Source: Loxodes magnus (Eukaryota; Ciliophora; Karyorelictea; Loxodida; Loxodidae). Taken from it: a DNA stretch of 64,000 bases. The notes under the pieces were generated by a model. That model was not told where the DNA came from, ran no database searches, and saw nothing but the letters and a program-made list of their open reading frames with translations. Both the position numbers and the translations under genes were made by a program. Numbering within the stretch: position 1 is the stretch's first letter; the number at the start of each line of letters is the position of its first letter. Shown here one piece after another: positions 47,680 to 61,765 of this stretch. The stretch lies in NCBI GenBank assembly GCA_946699065.1, contig CAMPDV010000134.1, forward strand, positions 620,001 to 684,000, in the 5' to 3' direction.

Positions 47680-48800
47680 TCCAAAGATTTTTAATCCTTT
47701 TTAGCTGCATATTTTTTATCGCTGTTATATTACTAGATCATTTTTTTAAGTGATGGTTATCATTTTTCCTCCATCTGGCAAAATTCTCTTCTGTTCCAGT
47801 TACTTTGGACTATATTGCTACTCATATTCAAATTTTCTATTTTTCTTAAATTTACTTTTTCTCTAATATTTTTAATCTTTTGAATTCAAAAAAGTGTCTT
47901 ATTAACCTATTTTAGAAATGCAATTTAGAAACTTTTTATCTTGAATTTTGGTTGAAAAACTAAAATTCTAAATTTTTCTCATATTTTTTTAAGTTCTTTA
48001 AATTCCCATTTTATAATTTACTTGATTAATTATTTATAAGTCTTAATTTCTTTAGTAATAAATGAAACTTTCTCATTTTAGTTGAGTTATAATTAACGCC
48101 AAAGCTTTTATTTTACTTTGACTTTATTTTAAACAATTCATGTTCTTAATTAAGTTGCTTCTAAAATCAATAGATAAATTCGATTTATGAGCTTCCTTAT
48201 TTTCTCTAGGATAGAAAAATAAGTTCATCCTGATTACTGAGAAATTTCTTAATTTTATTACATTACTTATATGAGGATTTATTTTCTTTTTCGATTATTA
48301 AAGTGCTAAGTTAGTTTCCATGTAGTCGTTTGCTTTGATATGAAGATAAATATTCTAAAAATTAGTGCTTGCCTCTTATTTGGTTTATCTTCTAGCTCTA
48401 TCTTTCTGCTTCTATTGCTAGCGTTATGATTAACTGTTTTAGTCTTGTTAAATATTTCAAAATACATTAAGGTCTCTTTCTTAGATTATGAGTCTCGATT
48501 CTATTTCCTGTGCAAGTTCAAGTTTTTCTATTATCTTCTTATTATCTTTCTTCAACTTTTTAACCTCTACTGGACTCCTACAACACTTTTATCAACTAAT
48601 CATAACTTATGTACTACTCTTTGGTGAGATTCGAAACTTCAATGAGATTAATATTTTTAGTTTATTTGCTAGGGTTTTCTTAAGAAATAAGAGTCTATAC
48701 TGATGGGTGACCTTTTTGGTACCCTTTTTCTAGTCCTAGTCTTTCTAGAATGTTGCTAATTCTCGCCTTTTGAAACCGCTAAATATCCTGACTTCTTTTT
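47680..48800 (-). pseudogene. gag-like subfamily 1 gene, decayed
   Basis: From ~48800 downward on the minus strand: I-L-E-R-L-G-L-E-K-G in the shared 5' block, S-Y-D-Q-L-I-K-V-L in one frame, then after a one-base change the coiled coil L-K-K-D-N-K-K-I-I-E-K-L-E-L-A-Q-E and E-R-D-L-N-V-F-W-N-I. After the Gln-rich stretch the sequence departs from the other subfamily-1 copies and remains open with mixed codons to ~47700, without a recognisable knuckle or 3' stem-loop. Either it is heavily decayed or it has acquired a different 3' half. Confidence 0.55.
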
Positions 48801-50089
48801 TATTAAAAATTCCTTAAAATTAATATAAATATTAATTTATTAAAAATTATTTAATTTAATTAAAAAAAGACAGGTTAAATATATAATTTTAATAAATAAA
48901 TTTAAATACTAAATTATTTAATTTATAATGTACAAAATAAAGATGCCAGTATGATTCTACCAAGTAAGGGAAATTACCAATTGACTATATGACTGAAACC
49001 TTAACCACTCGCTATAGTGTATTATTATATTTCAATTAAGAAATATAACAATATTTCACCTTTTATATATTTTATGTCTTATTTTATTTCGTTTAATAAT
49101 AAATAAAAAAATTAAAATATTTTTTATAGCTTAAATTTCTTGATAGCTAAAAAAATGTTATTAATTTTCATTTTTAATTATTTAATTTTATATTTTACAA
49201 AATAATAAATATCTTAAAAATTATTTTTTAACTTAGAATATGTTAAAATAAGAATAATATTGTAATTACTATTTTGTTTATAGCTACAAAATTTAACTTC
49301 TAATGTCCATTCTCTATTGAAGCTAAGCGTTTATTTTTTTGTAAATGTTTCTAAGAGCGGAAATAAAGTCCTGCTTTAGTTTTACTTACTCTTATAATCT
49401 AATTTGAACCATTTTTTTGATCAAAGCAGCAAATTTTTGTTTCTGGTTTAATTTAAACTTATTGTCACTAATTAACTTCTCTCTTTTTCATGGATATTTA
49501 ATATATAAATTTTGTGATTTTTATTGAGATCTAAATAAATAAATAAAAGATATTTAAAATTAAAAGTTTATGACGCTGAATTTATAAATCCTTATTTTAA
49601 TAGCTTTAAATATTTCTGTATTTTAAACAATTATTTTTATATACGGAAATCATTAAAAAAATTTTTTAATTTATATCATGCAGAATCAATATATATAACA
49701 TCTATAACTCAATATTTAATATTGAAAAAAGTTTGAATTGTAAAATTAAAATGCGAATAATAATTGACTCTTAGTTTCTTAATCATAAAGAAATTAAAAA
49801 TTTTGCATTTTTCTCAATTAAAAAAAATTATATCGAACTTATAAAAAAAAATTTAAATTTCAAAATTAAAAAGTAAAATCTTTTATAAATGATGAATTAT
49901 GAAAATTAAATATTAATTCCTAAAAAAAATAAAAAATTGCGTTGCTAAAATCGAAAAGAATTAGCATGCCATATTTAATTTAATTCAATTCTACTAAAAA
50001 TTAATATTTGTAAAAAGATTAAAAATTACATGAAAATTTTTGACAAGAGAATTTAATTAATTTTATTTTTTGGGATTTTTAAATTATTT
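48801..50089. other. AT-rich stretch with a tRNA-like D-arm
   Basis: At ~48952-49022, minus strand, GCGAGTGGTTAAGG matches the A-box/D-arm of class-II tRNAs almost exactly and a TGGCATC acceptor-like end follows ~60 nt later. However, the anticodon and T-arm do not fold and there is no matching 5' acceptor strand, so at best it is a tRNA relic. The rest is A/T-dominated. Confidence 0.35.
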
Positions 50090-50430
50090 TGCACCATAAA
50101 AACATTAAAAAAATCTTAGCGTATATAGAATGTAGCTCATCAATTGCACGCAACTCTTATAATAAAGTTTTAAAGCTTAAAAATTTCTTATCTGTAACTT
50201 TCCTCAGTGCTAGCATTATCTTGGAAATTAGATGGAGTTATAATTGGAGTGTTATCCCAAGATACCTTAATATCTAATATCTTTCAACATCAACGTTAAT
50301 TAATATCTAAATTCTGTCCTTCTTGGCTCCTACCAAGATTCTTGATTGATTCTTCACACACAGAATAATTTTTAGTCCCAGATTAGTATTTAATTTCAGT
50401 GGGAGGATTACTAATCCCTACTTAAATAAT
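50090..50430 (-). pseudogene. gag-like family, 3' fragment
   Basis: The minus strand aligns at DNA level with 62395-62700 over ~150 bp (CTGTGTGTGAAGAATCAATC versus CTGTGTTTGAAGAACCGAGA) and at the 3' edge (TAAGAGTTGCGTGCAATTGA versus AAAGAGTTGTGCGCCATTTA). In the shared frame it reads I-L-C-V-K-N-Q-S-R-I-L-V-G and E-R-Y-Q-I-L-R-Y-L-G-I. The segment corresponds to the region just downstream of the knuckle in other copies. No coiled coil precedes it, so it is a 5'-truncated copy, as is common for non-LTR elements. Confidence 0.45.
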
Positions 50431-51478
50431 ATAATTATAGTATAAAATTATAAAAGTAAAATAAAATAAAAAACTACTATTTATCTATAAGCTTAACATT
50501 TAAAAAAGGATAGAAAGCTTTACTAATATTATAGCTTATTTTATAACATTAATAAAGATTTGCTTTAATCTTATAGCTTAAGTTTTATAATGTAAATTAA
50601 TCTTAATTATATAGCTTAAATTATTTAAAGATATTTAAAAATAATTGACTTTAAACATTATATTATATTTATAATATTTTTTAAATAATAAAACAGGTTA
50701 AAAATTCTAAACTAAAAATCGGAAAAAGAGCAAAAATTATTAATTTTATAAAGTATTTCAGAAGTGAAGTTAAAATTAAATAATTCTCATTACGAAATTA
50801 GAAAAATATTTGCAAAATTTGTATATAAAAGGAGAAAAGATAATTAAAGTAACTCATTTTAAAATAAAAAAATTATTAGTAAAATCTCTATTATAATAAC
50901 AAGACAAAATGATTTAAATGAAAAGTAGTGAAACTGAAATTTAATTATTCTTTTAAAAAAATACATTTTTAAATTTATTTTTGTAGTAATAAAATGCTTA
51001 AATTAAAATAAAATTAATTTGAAAATATCTTTAATTTTCGAAAGATCTTATTTTAAATTTTTAAATAATTATTAAACTTTAATTCTGCTACAAACTAGAT
51101 CACGTATAAATTTAAAAAATCTTGCTCAATAGTTGTGAATAGAGATTAAATTTAAGCATAATTATAATGAACAATGTTTTTCTTAACAAATTTTTTATTC
51201 AAACTAATTTTATTAAATTTTAATTTGTATAAAAGCTTAAATTTTATAAATTGGTTTTTTAATTTAAAATATTAAGATTTGATTCTTTATTTCTAAGTTA
51301 GTTTCTTTCTATTTAGTTAAAATTTTTATTTTTTATCTTATTTTATTATTTTCTAATCTCAATTAATTATTTCTCAAAATTTGATGAATTTTTATTAAAG
51401 AGATATTATTTTACCCATCACCACTTTGGAAAAATCATAATTTGAAGTTTATTTAATTTTATAAATTAAATAAAAAAT
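50431..51478. other. AT-rich intergenic stretch
   Basis: A/T runs with no gene, RNA or repeat that I can support. Confidence 0.5.
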
Positions 51479-52345
51479 ATGGGAGGATTCAAATCTGGAT
51501 TATTAGCGAATCAAAAAATTAGGATTTAACGAAATTCTAGACAGACTAGGACCAAGAAAAGGACATCAAAAAGGGTGTTTAAAAAATTGAGCTCCCACCT
51601 CTGAAGAGAAGTCTAAATAATAGGCTAAAAATATAAGAATTAGGAATCTCTGATTTTACCACCAAACATTAAATAAGTTATGATTCGCTGATTAAAGTGG
51701 AGCCGGATCTCCAGAAAGAGATTAAAAAATTAATGGAAGATAATAAAAAGTTGATGGAAAAACATGGATTTGCAGATGAATAAAAATCAAGAATCATGAC
51801 CTAAGAAAGAGTTTTTAGCGCCTTTAATATTTCACAAGACTAGAAAAGTTAATCATAAAACTAGCAACAGAAGCAAAATGAATTTAGCAGCAAGGTAGAA
51901 AAAAAGCAAAAATTGCAGCGTTAAATGTAATTAAGAGAAAAAGAAATGGCCTAATGATAATCAAAGGAGAAAAAACTTAAGATTTAAACCTAAACAAGAA
52001 GTAAAAAGATGCTATTGCTGTAACTTTCGAACGGATCTGTGGAAAAGATTCTAAAAACTTAAAATAAGAGTACTGAAAAAACTAGAAGAAGTTGAAGAAC
52101 AAAAAGAAGAGACAACAAAAACTAAAACAAAAAAAAGAAAGAGAAAAATTATATTGCGAAAAATTCGTAAAATATACAATAAAAAAATGCCAAACATTAT
52201 CTAATCGAAAGAAATATTTAAAGATTATAAGCATAAAAAAGAGAAAAATTTATATAGATTTACAAAATTTTATATTTAGTCTCTGAAGCAATCTAGAGGT
52301 TACCAAGAAAGAGGTCGAAATAACTCAACAATGAAAATTATTTCA
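51479..52345 (+). pseudogene. gag-like subfamily 1 gene, decayed
   Basis: The 5' end ATGGGAGGATTCAAATCTGG gives G-G-F-K-S-G, then the shared GATTTAACGAAATTCTAGAC block. In a second frame the coiled coil reads Y-D-S-L-I-K-V-E-P-D-L-Q-K-E-I-K-K-L and E-R-V-F-S-A-F-N-I-S-Q. The knuckle region reads C-Y-C-C-N-F-R-T-D-L-W with later ligands lost. A lysine-rich tail follows, and near 52284-52299 an eroded form of the subfamily stem-loop (CTCTGAAGCAATCTAGAG). Several frame changes; a decayed copy. Confidence 0.58.
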
Positions 52346-53352
52346 TTAGTATTTTAATATTTTTGTAAATTTTGTTAAAAATATTAAAATCTTTATTTTT
52401 GAATAAAAACTACAATTTTTATTCTTTATCTATATTTTCGAACTTAAGATAAAAATATCTTATTAGTATTTATTCATATATTTATGGCAAAAATCTAACA
52501 AATTCGAAAGAATACGAAAAGGCTTTTTATATCACCTAAAATCAGGTATAAATGGAATAAAAAATCCTCATGAAAATCATTTAAGCACAGGCATTTCCTA
52601 CTTTTAAAGAAAACTAGTGAATAAATCAAGTAAGTTCTGTATAAAAAGCAATCTGAGATCTTAATAAATGATATATTAAGGTCGAGTAACTAATTAAAGT
52701 AGTAGTAAAATTTCCAAGAAGAATCAAAATTTATAAAGAAATTTAATAAAACTAAAGGAACACTTTAATAAATAGAAAAAATTACTTAAAAGCTAATATC
52801 TTAAGAAAGATATTTAAAAGTTTTCTGAAATTTCAATTAAGCCAGATAATTAATTTAATTCTAGTTTGCAGAAAGAATAACATAAAAATTAAAAATACAA
52901 TAGATAATTAAACAGTTAAAAAGAACTTTCGGACAAATAGATTAATACTTTTTTATTTGATTTCTGGACATGAAGGATATTGGAAACAAAATTGAAAATC
53001 CCCTCAAGATTATAAATAATTATTTTTCATCTCCCATTAGTAGTTAAAATAAATATTTGAATTATTGCAAGAATTTGAAATATCTATCCATAAAATGAAA
53101 TACTTTATGAATTTGGGCTTTTTATTTACTAAGGTATTATTTACTAAATTTGTTTTTTATTTCCCAAATAATTATGTTCATATAAAGTCTCAAAGCCAAA
53201 CAGCTTTTAAAAAATTAAAAATTAATTTAAAATATTTCTCTTATTTTCCTAATTTTTTGTGATCTAATAAAAAAGATTGATATCTTTTAAGAAACATTTG
53301 CTTAATGAACTTTAATATTAATTAAATTAGATAATCTTAAAATAATAAAAAA
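52346..53352 (+). pseudogene. possible strongly decayed gag-like copy
   Basis: Between ~52480 and ~53280 there is a Gln/Lys/Asn-rich, coiled-coil-like region (L-K-E-H-F-N-K-Q-K-K-L-L-K, L-F-D-F-W-T-W-R). In a neighbouring frame L-F-Y-L-I-S-G-H-E-G-Y-W looks like a retroviral-type knuckle whose Cys positions are lost. A Met-initiated stretch with hydrophobic residues follows at ~53090-53260. Assignment rests on layout only. Confidence 0.3.
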
Positions 53353-54072
53353 ATGGTTGAAGGTTTCAAGTCAGATTTCTATACCACCTCTTCCTAAACC
53401 AAAAAGGAAGGGAGGAAGCAAGAAACCAAGTCTTAATAATCCTAACAATTTTCTCTATCACAATCTTAAACAACACTGAGCTAACAACCTGGAATCTAAC
53501 AAGAGGAACGAAAGCCAACATTGAAGAATATACACACGGAAATCCCAACCTCAAGCAAGAAACCGAGGAAATAGATGAAGTCTGTTCTCCACCAGGAGGT
53601 ATCAGAGTTCAACCCTTCTGGCCAGATGAGCATGGAGTAGCTCATCAAAGTGGTACTGAACCTCCAGGAAGAGGTCAAGAGATTGAAGAAGGACAATGAT
53701 ATGCTGATGGCAAGACTAGACCTAGCAGAAGGAATTGAGTCAAGACTTATGTCCTAGGAAAGAGATCTTAACGCCTTTTGGAATATCTCACAAAGTCAGA
53801 CTAACGAATCCTAAAATTAGCTTTAGAAACAGACTAAACTAGATAACAGACTCGGAAAAGTAGAAGAGAAATTGTAAACTTTAAAGAAAGAGTAAAGCGA
53901 AACTGGAGCTATACAAATGGAAATCGAAGCCTAGAAAGAGCAAACAAATCAAGGAAAATAATTCAAAATAAAAAAGAAATGTTTCTGCTGTGGAAGCGTG
54001 TAAGTGTTAGAAATTCTAATAGAAATAAAGAAAATATTTGATAAAAGAAGAAAAAAGAAGAACCAAGAATGA
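53353..54072 (+). CDS. gag-like coiled-coil protein with half zinc knuckle, intact ORF
   Basis: ATG 53353 (in the AAAAAAATGG start context shared by the family) to TGA 54070-54072, 239 residues in one frame. It begins M-V-E-G-F-K-S-D-F, then a Ser/Gln/Lys-rich region to ~residue 95, a coiled coil (S-M-E-Q-L-I-K-V-V-L-N-L-Q-E-E-V) and the family motif E-R-D-L-N-A-F-W-N-I-S-Q, then K-K-C-F-C-C-G-S. Only the first half of the knuckle is in frame. The second half and the downstream tail lie one frame over, reaching ~54270 with an inverted repeat GGGG...CCC at 54240-54255. G+C is clearly above the surroundings. It may be a working ORF1-like protein whose 3' part is reached by frameshifting, or a recently broken gene. 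Confidence 0.6.
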
Positions 54073-54290
54073 AAAGAATGTATTGAAACCCGGATGGTTC
54101 AATATACAAGATCAAGATGGAACCATATCAAATAAAAGGAAGGAAAACCTGGAGAAACCCGAGTTTCCAATCTCGCTAAAATTGGACGTCCCAAACATCT
54201 ACATTTAACAGCAGGGAGCATGAACTACTGTCCTCCTGACGGGGTTGGAAATCCCTAAAACGGAAAATTAAAAATTAATATTATTATAAT
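54073..54290 (+). pseudogene. out-of-frame 3' part of the preceding gag-like gene
   Basis: In the +1/-1 frame relative to the upstream ORF the sequence reads N-V-L-K-P-G-W-F-N-I-Q-D-Q-D-G-T-I-S, which parallels R-I-Y-V-E-K-D-G-R-I-F in the 18.6-kb copy, then a Pro/Leu-rich end. The gap at the frame change is near 53995-54010, inside the knuckle. It closes with a GACGGGGTTGGAAATCCC hairpin and AT-rich tail. Confidence 0.5.
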
Positions 54291-54508
54291 CATAAAATAA
54301 TCAGGTTTAATATAAATAAATAAAATTTCTGAGTTTAATTTATTTATATAATCATAAGAAAATTTTAATTAATTTTAAATTTTGGTATTCTTAATTTCTT
54401 TAATTTATTATGTAAAAGAAAAGTTTAAAATTAATTAATATTTATCTTATAATTTTCCATTTTTTTATTTTATGCTTTAAGTATTAACTATTCATCATAA
54501 ATTATAAT

Positions 54509-56284
<1,776 letters not shown>

Positions 56285-57539
56285 AGACACATAATTTTAT
56301 TTTCTTTTAAATTAAAGTTTTTGATTTTTATATTAATAATTTAATTTTAGATTACTTAAACAAAAGAATATTAGTTTCATTACTAAATCAAATTTTAAAA
56401 AAATTCATAATATTAAAAAAAAAAATCAAGCTCTTTTATTTATCTCTTTTTTCAATACTTAAGCATTATAACTATATTTAATTTGACGTAACTCAAAATT
56501 TATTAAAAATAAGTATTTAAAATAAAAAATAAAAATAACTATTTAAAATAGAGTAATTAAGATCTATTAATAAATTCATATTTTAATTAATTAAATTTAG
56601 TTTATATATTATCTTAATTATTTTTAGTTTTAATAATCAAATTTATAACATTTTTTATGTAAGGTTTTTAATTTTAATTATAAAAAGTGTAGATAAAAGC
56701 TTTTATTGAATTAAATATTTTTTATTTTTGAATAACTTTTTTACATTTAAATTTTTGATTATTATTCAGTTTAAGTATAAATAATTTAAAAAGAAAATTA
56801 ATTTTTAAGTTAAAATTTAACGTTTATTTACTTTAAATTTTTTTTATCCAATTTTAAATTATTTGATATTTTGATATTTTAAATTGAAAAAATAACACTT
56901 AACTAATTTAAATTAACAAACTAAAATTTATCTTAATTTATTTAATTTAAATTTTCTTTGGAATCTAAAAAACTCAAAAAAAGGTAGAAGATTTTATGAC
57001 GCTAATAAGGTAATTTTTCTAATAAAAAAAATTATAATTATAATTTCTTATAAAATATGCATATAAATGTATTGGTATATTAGATGCTTAAAGCTATTTT
57101 TATTTTGTACTTAAGTAGAAAATCATATAAAATTAAAATAAATTATTATATTGATTTATTTCTTTAATCTATGCTTGCTTCTTGAAGAAAATTCGCCACG
57201 CCAATTGTATTTTTTTAATTTAATTTTTTAAGAATTTCAACAATTATAAAAGATAAAATAATAAACTTATTTTTTAATATTGTTTTGATAAATATTTAGT
57301 TGTCTTTATTTATTTTTAATTAAAAAAGTATATTTAAGTTTTTCTTGGAATTTTCGATTTTAATATTTTATATATTCTTACTCATATTTGTAAATTTACA
57401 AAATTTAATTCTTTAGATTTAATAAATTTAAAAAAATTCACTGAATAAAGATAAAATCAACTACTAAATCTATAATTTTTAATATTCTCTCAGATAATTT
57501 AATAAATTAACTTTATTATTATTATAATAGAACCCTTTT
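56285..57539. other. AT-rich intergenic stretch
   Basis: Separates the kinase from the next gag-like copy. Only A/T runs; nothing supportable. Confidence 0.5.
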
Positions 57540-58585
57540 ATTATCCATTAAAATAACTGTTCGCCTTACGGCTTAATTGAAGTTTTAAATGTATAAAATC
57601 TCCGTTCCTGTATGTTCTGTCCTTGCATCGCACTTTTTCCTTGACTTCTCTCTTTTATATAATAGGAGTTGAGATTTTTTTTCCAGATTTTCCCATTTCC
57701 CGATGGGAAGAGATCCGTTGCTCACTACTTCAGTTGCTATTAGTTAACATTTCTCCAGATATTCATTCTTATTTTTTCTATTGGAGACATTCCGCCATAA
57801 ATGTCAAGTGCTATTGCAAATGTAGCATTTTTTCCTGCTCTAGGAAATGTCTTTTCTTGTTTCTCTATTTCCATTGAAGTTCCTTATGAAGGCTTCTACA
57901 GATTTTCTTCTATTAATTTGAGTCTAGAATCTAATTTTACTCAGTTTTTCTCGTCTTGCTCTTGCATTACTCAAATATCATTCTCTAAACATGCAATTTG
58001 CTCATAAACTCCGACTTTAGCTATTCGGTCTACCATATAGACTTTATCGTCTTCTTCATGATTTACCAAATTCTAACTTAATACAAACATCTCTTACTTC
58101 TGGAAGTTTAATTCCTCTACGAATTTTTTTATGTTTCTAATAAATTGATGAATCAGCTTTTTCATCTACTATGAATCCATTTATTCTATTTCAGTATTGT
58201 CTAAATCAAAGGTAATAGGATCTATATTGAATTATCGTACTTTACCTTCTTCGTTTATTTTTTATTTGTTCGTTATTATTTTTATCGATTTCAGTTGAGT
58301 GATCTCTTTTTTCAGTTTTCAATGCAGGTGTTAAGAGCTGTGTTAACTTTTCTGTTCTGAACTTTTATCTCAGTTTTTATTTATCTTTTGATGGAAGAGA
58401 TTCACTTTATTTTAATTTGTAGTAGTTAGTATTTTTTATAAATTCTTCTAATCTATTAGATAATTCAGGTTATTTTTATTAAAAAGAGCGTTAAATTGAA
58501 GAAGACATGATGAGAATATATGCTTCTGGTTTTCTCTCCTGTCTGAGGAGGTTGTAAAAAAACCCTTCTTGAAGCCAGACATTAT
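57540..58585 (-). pseudogene. gag-like coiled-coil/zinc-knuckle gene, frameshifted copy of the type at 1-351
   Basis: On the minus strand the start region reads ATGTCTGGCTTCAAGAAGGG (M-S-G-F-K-K-G), out of frame with the body, whose own ATG lies ~85 nt downstream (M-S-S-S-I-Q-R-S-F). The body has coiled-coil stretches and ends in the segment near-identical to 1-351: M-E-I-E-K-Q-E-K-T-F. One base is missing before the first knuckle Cys and one before the last relative to that copy, so the C-X2-C-X4-H pattern is out of frame and its final Cys is lost. The 3' end is shared with copy 1 (AACAGTTATTTTAATG) after a small GCC/GGC hairpin, then CTATTATAATAATAATAAAG as an AT-repeat tail. Confidence 0.65.
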
Positions 58586-59716
58586 ATATTATATAATAGA
58601 ACTCTTTTATAAATTTTAAAATTTCTAACTAGAATTTTGCAAACCATTTATAGATAATATATTTTTAAAGCAGTAAATATAATTTAAATTATTCTAAAAT
58701 AGCAAATATAATTGATATTAATGTTCTACAGCTTTCATTTAATAAAGTTTAAAATAGATTAATAATATTAAGCAAAATATTAAATTATTTACATCCCAAC
58801 TAGTTTATTTTCTTAGCAATTAACTTATTATGTTTGCTTTATTTAACTAGGAATTTTTAACATATTAATAGAAAATTTATAAAGAATAAAGATTTATATA
58901 TTTTTAGTCGCTTGCTATTAAGAAGGGAATTTGAAATTTATAAAAGTTTGAAGAAAAATTGAAAATACAGTTGAAGTAAAAAATTTAGTCTATCTAAATA
59001 AAGATAATTAGATGAATTTTAAATTTTCATCTTTCTTTTTAATAGTTAAAAATTTTAAATAAATGATGAAAGATTCTATTTTTATTTAAAAAATATTAAA
59101 ATTGCTTATATTTAAAAAAGTACAAAAATTAAAAAAAAATACGAACTTACAATCTTTAAAAAATTACTAAGCTAATTTATGCTTTCAACATAATATGTCT
59201 TTATAAAGAACTCTAAAAATGAATTTTTTATAGATAAAATGTAAAGTAAAATTGAAAGAATTAAATTTGTTTTGATGAGAGTACATTAATTAATAACAGT
59301 ACACAAATTCCATTTTTATAATTGCATTAAAAAATTAGATATCAGCAACTTAACCTATTTACTATCTATAAATCTAAGAACTTAATAAAGAATTAAAAAT
59401 TTTATATTATTAAAATGAACAATCTTTTTTCGCATATATTAGTAAAAAAAATGGAACAATTATAGAATGGTTAATAAAACATCTTATAATAATTGGATAT
59501 TAAGATTTAGAAATTAATTTTAAGCAAATAATAAACAAATTTATATAAAATTAAAGACATTCAGCTAGTAAATAAATCTTGATTTTTGAAAAAATAAATA
59601 TAAAATTCCTTTAAATAAACAATTTCTAAAGATTAAATTAATTTAAATTATATTAATTTTAAAAGATTCATGATTTTATTTTATATTTAATCAAGAAAAT
59701 AAAATAATTAAAAAAA
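58586..59716. other. AT-rich region upstream of the LRR gene
   Basis: A/T-dominated; probably holds the promoter of the gene at 59717, but no motif can be pointed to. Confidence 0.45.
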
Positions 59717-61765
59717 ATGGAAATGTAAAGCGCCAACAATCTTGAAAATAATGGCTTTAGCGTAAAAGATAGTAATGAATTTAACATGATAGATAATGGA
59801 AAACTTAGTGCGATAGATAATAAGGAAATTAGCGTGATAGATAAAAAATAATTTAGTGCAGTAGATAATAATGAATTTAGTGTGAAAGATAATAATGATC
59901 TTAGCGCAAAAGATAACAGTAAATTTAGCACGATAGATAATAAAGAATATAGCCTGATAGATACTAATGAAATTAATATCCAACAAAATATTAAGTCACC
60001 AGATATTTAAAAGTTGAATGACTCAGAAAATCAAGTTTATTAGAATGTTAATCAGAAAAATAACATAAAAACATAAGATTTTTTCTCAGATAATTTACTG
60101 ACTCTTTAATCTTAAAATTAATAAATTCTAACAGCGATAGAACTTCCTATTAAGCGTAATCATGATAATTCAAATAACAGCAATGATGAAATAGTTAAAA
60201 AATAAAAAAAGCATTAGCATAATTTCTGGCATAATTTTAATGTTCTCAAATTTGTTGGTTAATTTTTAAATAATAGAGATATATGTCGTTTACAAAGTTT
60301 GAACAAATTCCTCAAAAAGTTATTTTTATAATTTAATAAACTATCAATAAAAAGTTTTTCATCTAATGAAGATTATGTTAAAAGTAAAATTCAATGGACT
60401 CTAAACTAACTTACTCGGTCGAGTGTAAAAATTTTAATAATAGATCTAAGATTCCATTTCTCAACGAGCTTAATAAACTAAATTTAAGATCTTTTATCAT
60501 ATTGCATATGATAAAAGTAAAATTAATATTTAAAAGCTTTAACTAAATTAGAAGAGTTATAGTTAATTGGATTAACAGAAATGAAATTAATTACGCAGGA
60601 AAATATTTTCTTCTTTTAAGGCTTAAAGAAGCTTGTTCTTAAGAGTATTTAATTATAAGACGAGCAGCTTAGTTTTTTAAAAAGTTTAGTAAACTTGTAA
60701 TTTCTACAAATAAGTTGCTATTAAGATAATAAAATAAAAGGTAACTTTTTAATGGAATATTGCCTTGACTTACCACTGAAAGTATTAAAGATATAGAGTA
60801 AGCAACTAAACTATATGCCCATTTTTGACTATCTAATGTAAAAAGGAAGTTAATTATAAGAAATAACCATAAACTGCAATTAACAGATGGGTGGATTTAT
60901 AAATATGTGTTCTTTTCTTAATAAATTGGAGATTAATAATTCTTTCGATGTTTCTGTCTTAGAGTTTATCAAGAAATATAATTTAAGATCTTTAAAAATT
61001 CTTGAAGCCGTGAGATATAATTATAGAGCTTATGACAGCTTTTTTTAAAAATAGTATCAGTAGCTAGAGTAAGTAGAGCTAAAATGTGTAGAGTTTTTTA
61101 GTGATAATAATTTATGAACTCTTTTGAAAAGCACTCCTAACTTAAAAGTATTAAAGATTATTTGCCTGACTAGTCTAACTGATTAAGGTTTAAAAAAAAT
61201 TGGTGAATACGGAAGTAATTATCACTAACTTTCTCTTAACAGATAGTATGAAAATTCGAATGAAGCATTTGCATATATATTTAGCAAATGCCCAGCACTT
61301 AACAAGATTTAAATACAAGGTAATAAAAAATTAGAAATAATCACTTTGCAAAGTATCAAGCAAAACTGTAAATAACTAGAAAATTTAGACTTAGCTTTCA
61401 GTAGATTTAAAGAATAACATTTTATTAACGAATTATCAGAAATGGAAAATCTTAAATCATTATATCTAGAAGATTGTGACATAAAAGATGAAGATATAAT
61501 TTAAATAATAGAAAGCAATATGAATCTTGTCTATCTGAACTTGTATTCAAACTAACAAATAACTTGGTAAGCTTTTCCAGTAAATACTAAAAAATAAATT
61601 AAATTTTATAAAAAATTGAGATATCTTAATCTGTGAGATACTTAAGTAACCAAAGAATGAATACAGCTCTTAATTTAAAATTTCAAGAGAATCTAAATAA
61701 TTTATAATCCATCAAATTAAGATAAAATGAATTTCAATTTAATAGAATAACACAACAGAACATGA
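59717..61765 (+). CDS. LRR protein with F-box-like segment and N-terminal octapeptide repeats
   Basis: ATG 59717 (a second ATG lies two codons on) to TGA 61763-61765, 682 residues. Residues ~12-83 are nine octapeptide repeats of the type N-E-F-S-V-K-D-N, encoded by a 24-bp minisatellite. A polar Asn/Gln-rich linker follows, then N-V-L-K-F-V-G-Q-F-L-N-N-R-D-I-C-R-L-Q-S-L-N-K, which has the look of an F-box. From ~200 to the end there are leucine-rich repeats (L-K-K-L-V-L-K-S-I, P-N-L-K-V-L-K-I-I-C-L, C-K-Q-L-E-N-L-D-L-A-F, N-L-K-S-L-Y-L-E-D-C, L-R-Y-L-N-L-W-D), of the Cys-containing/FBXL flavour. Likely a substrate adaptor of an SCF-type ubiquitin ligase, in cytoplasm or nucleus; the F-box call is tentative. 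In-frame TGAs sit at Trp-compatible places. Confidence 0.8.
59750..59965. repeat. 24-bp coding minisatellite, nine units
   Basis: Nine units of exactly 24 bp in frame with the LRR gene, consensus around AATGAATTTAGCGTGATAGAT. Each encodes eight residues with Phe/Ile/Leu-Ser at 3-4 and Asp at 7. Because the unit length is a multiple of three, the antisense frames are also open, explaining long spurious minus-strand ORFs here. Confidence 0.85.

Noticed and set aside
50090-50430. Reverse-transcriptase-like motif R-Y-L-G-I (and D-A-R-Y-L-G at 62.4 kb, minus)
   Set aside because: It recalls the K-Y-L-G-I motif of non-LTR reverse transcriptases, but there is no Y-x-D-D core or palm nearby, and the segment aligns with the region downstream of the knuckle in other gag-like copies.
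53366-53696. Minus-strand standard-code ORFs overlapping the 53-kb gag-like gene
   Set aside because: They are antisense shadows of the plus-strand coiled-coil ORF, whose motifs recur in other copies.
57623-58007. Plus-strand ORFs at 57.6-58.0 kb
   Set aside because: They are antisense to the minus-strand gag-like pseudogene, which matches 1-351.
59668-59986. Minus-strand ORFs with L-L-S-x-x-L-N-S repeats
   Set aside because: They arise only because the 24-bp minisatellite of the plus-strand LRR gene is open in all frames.
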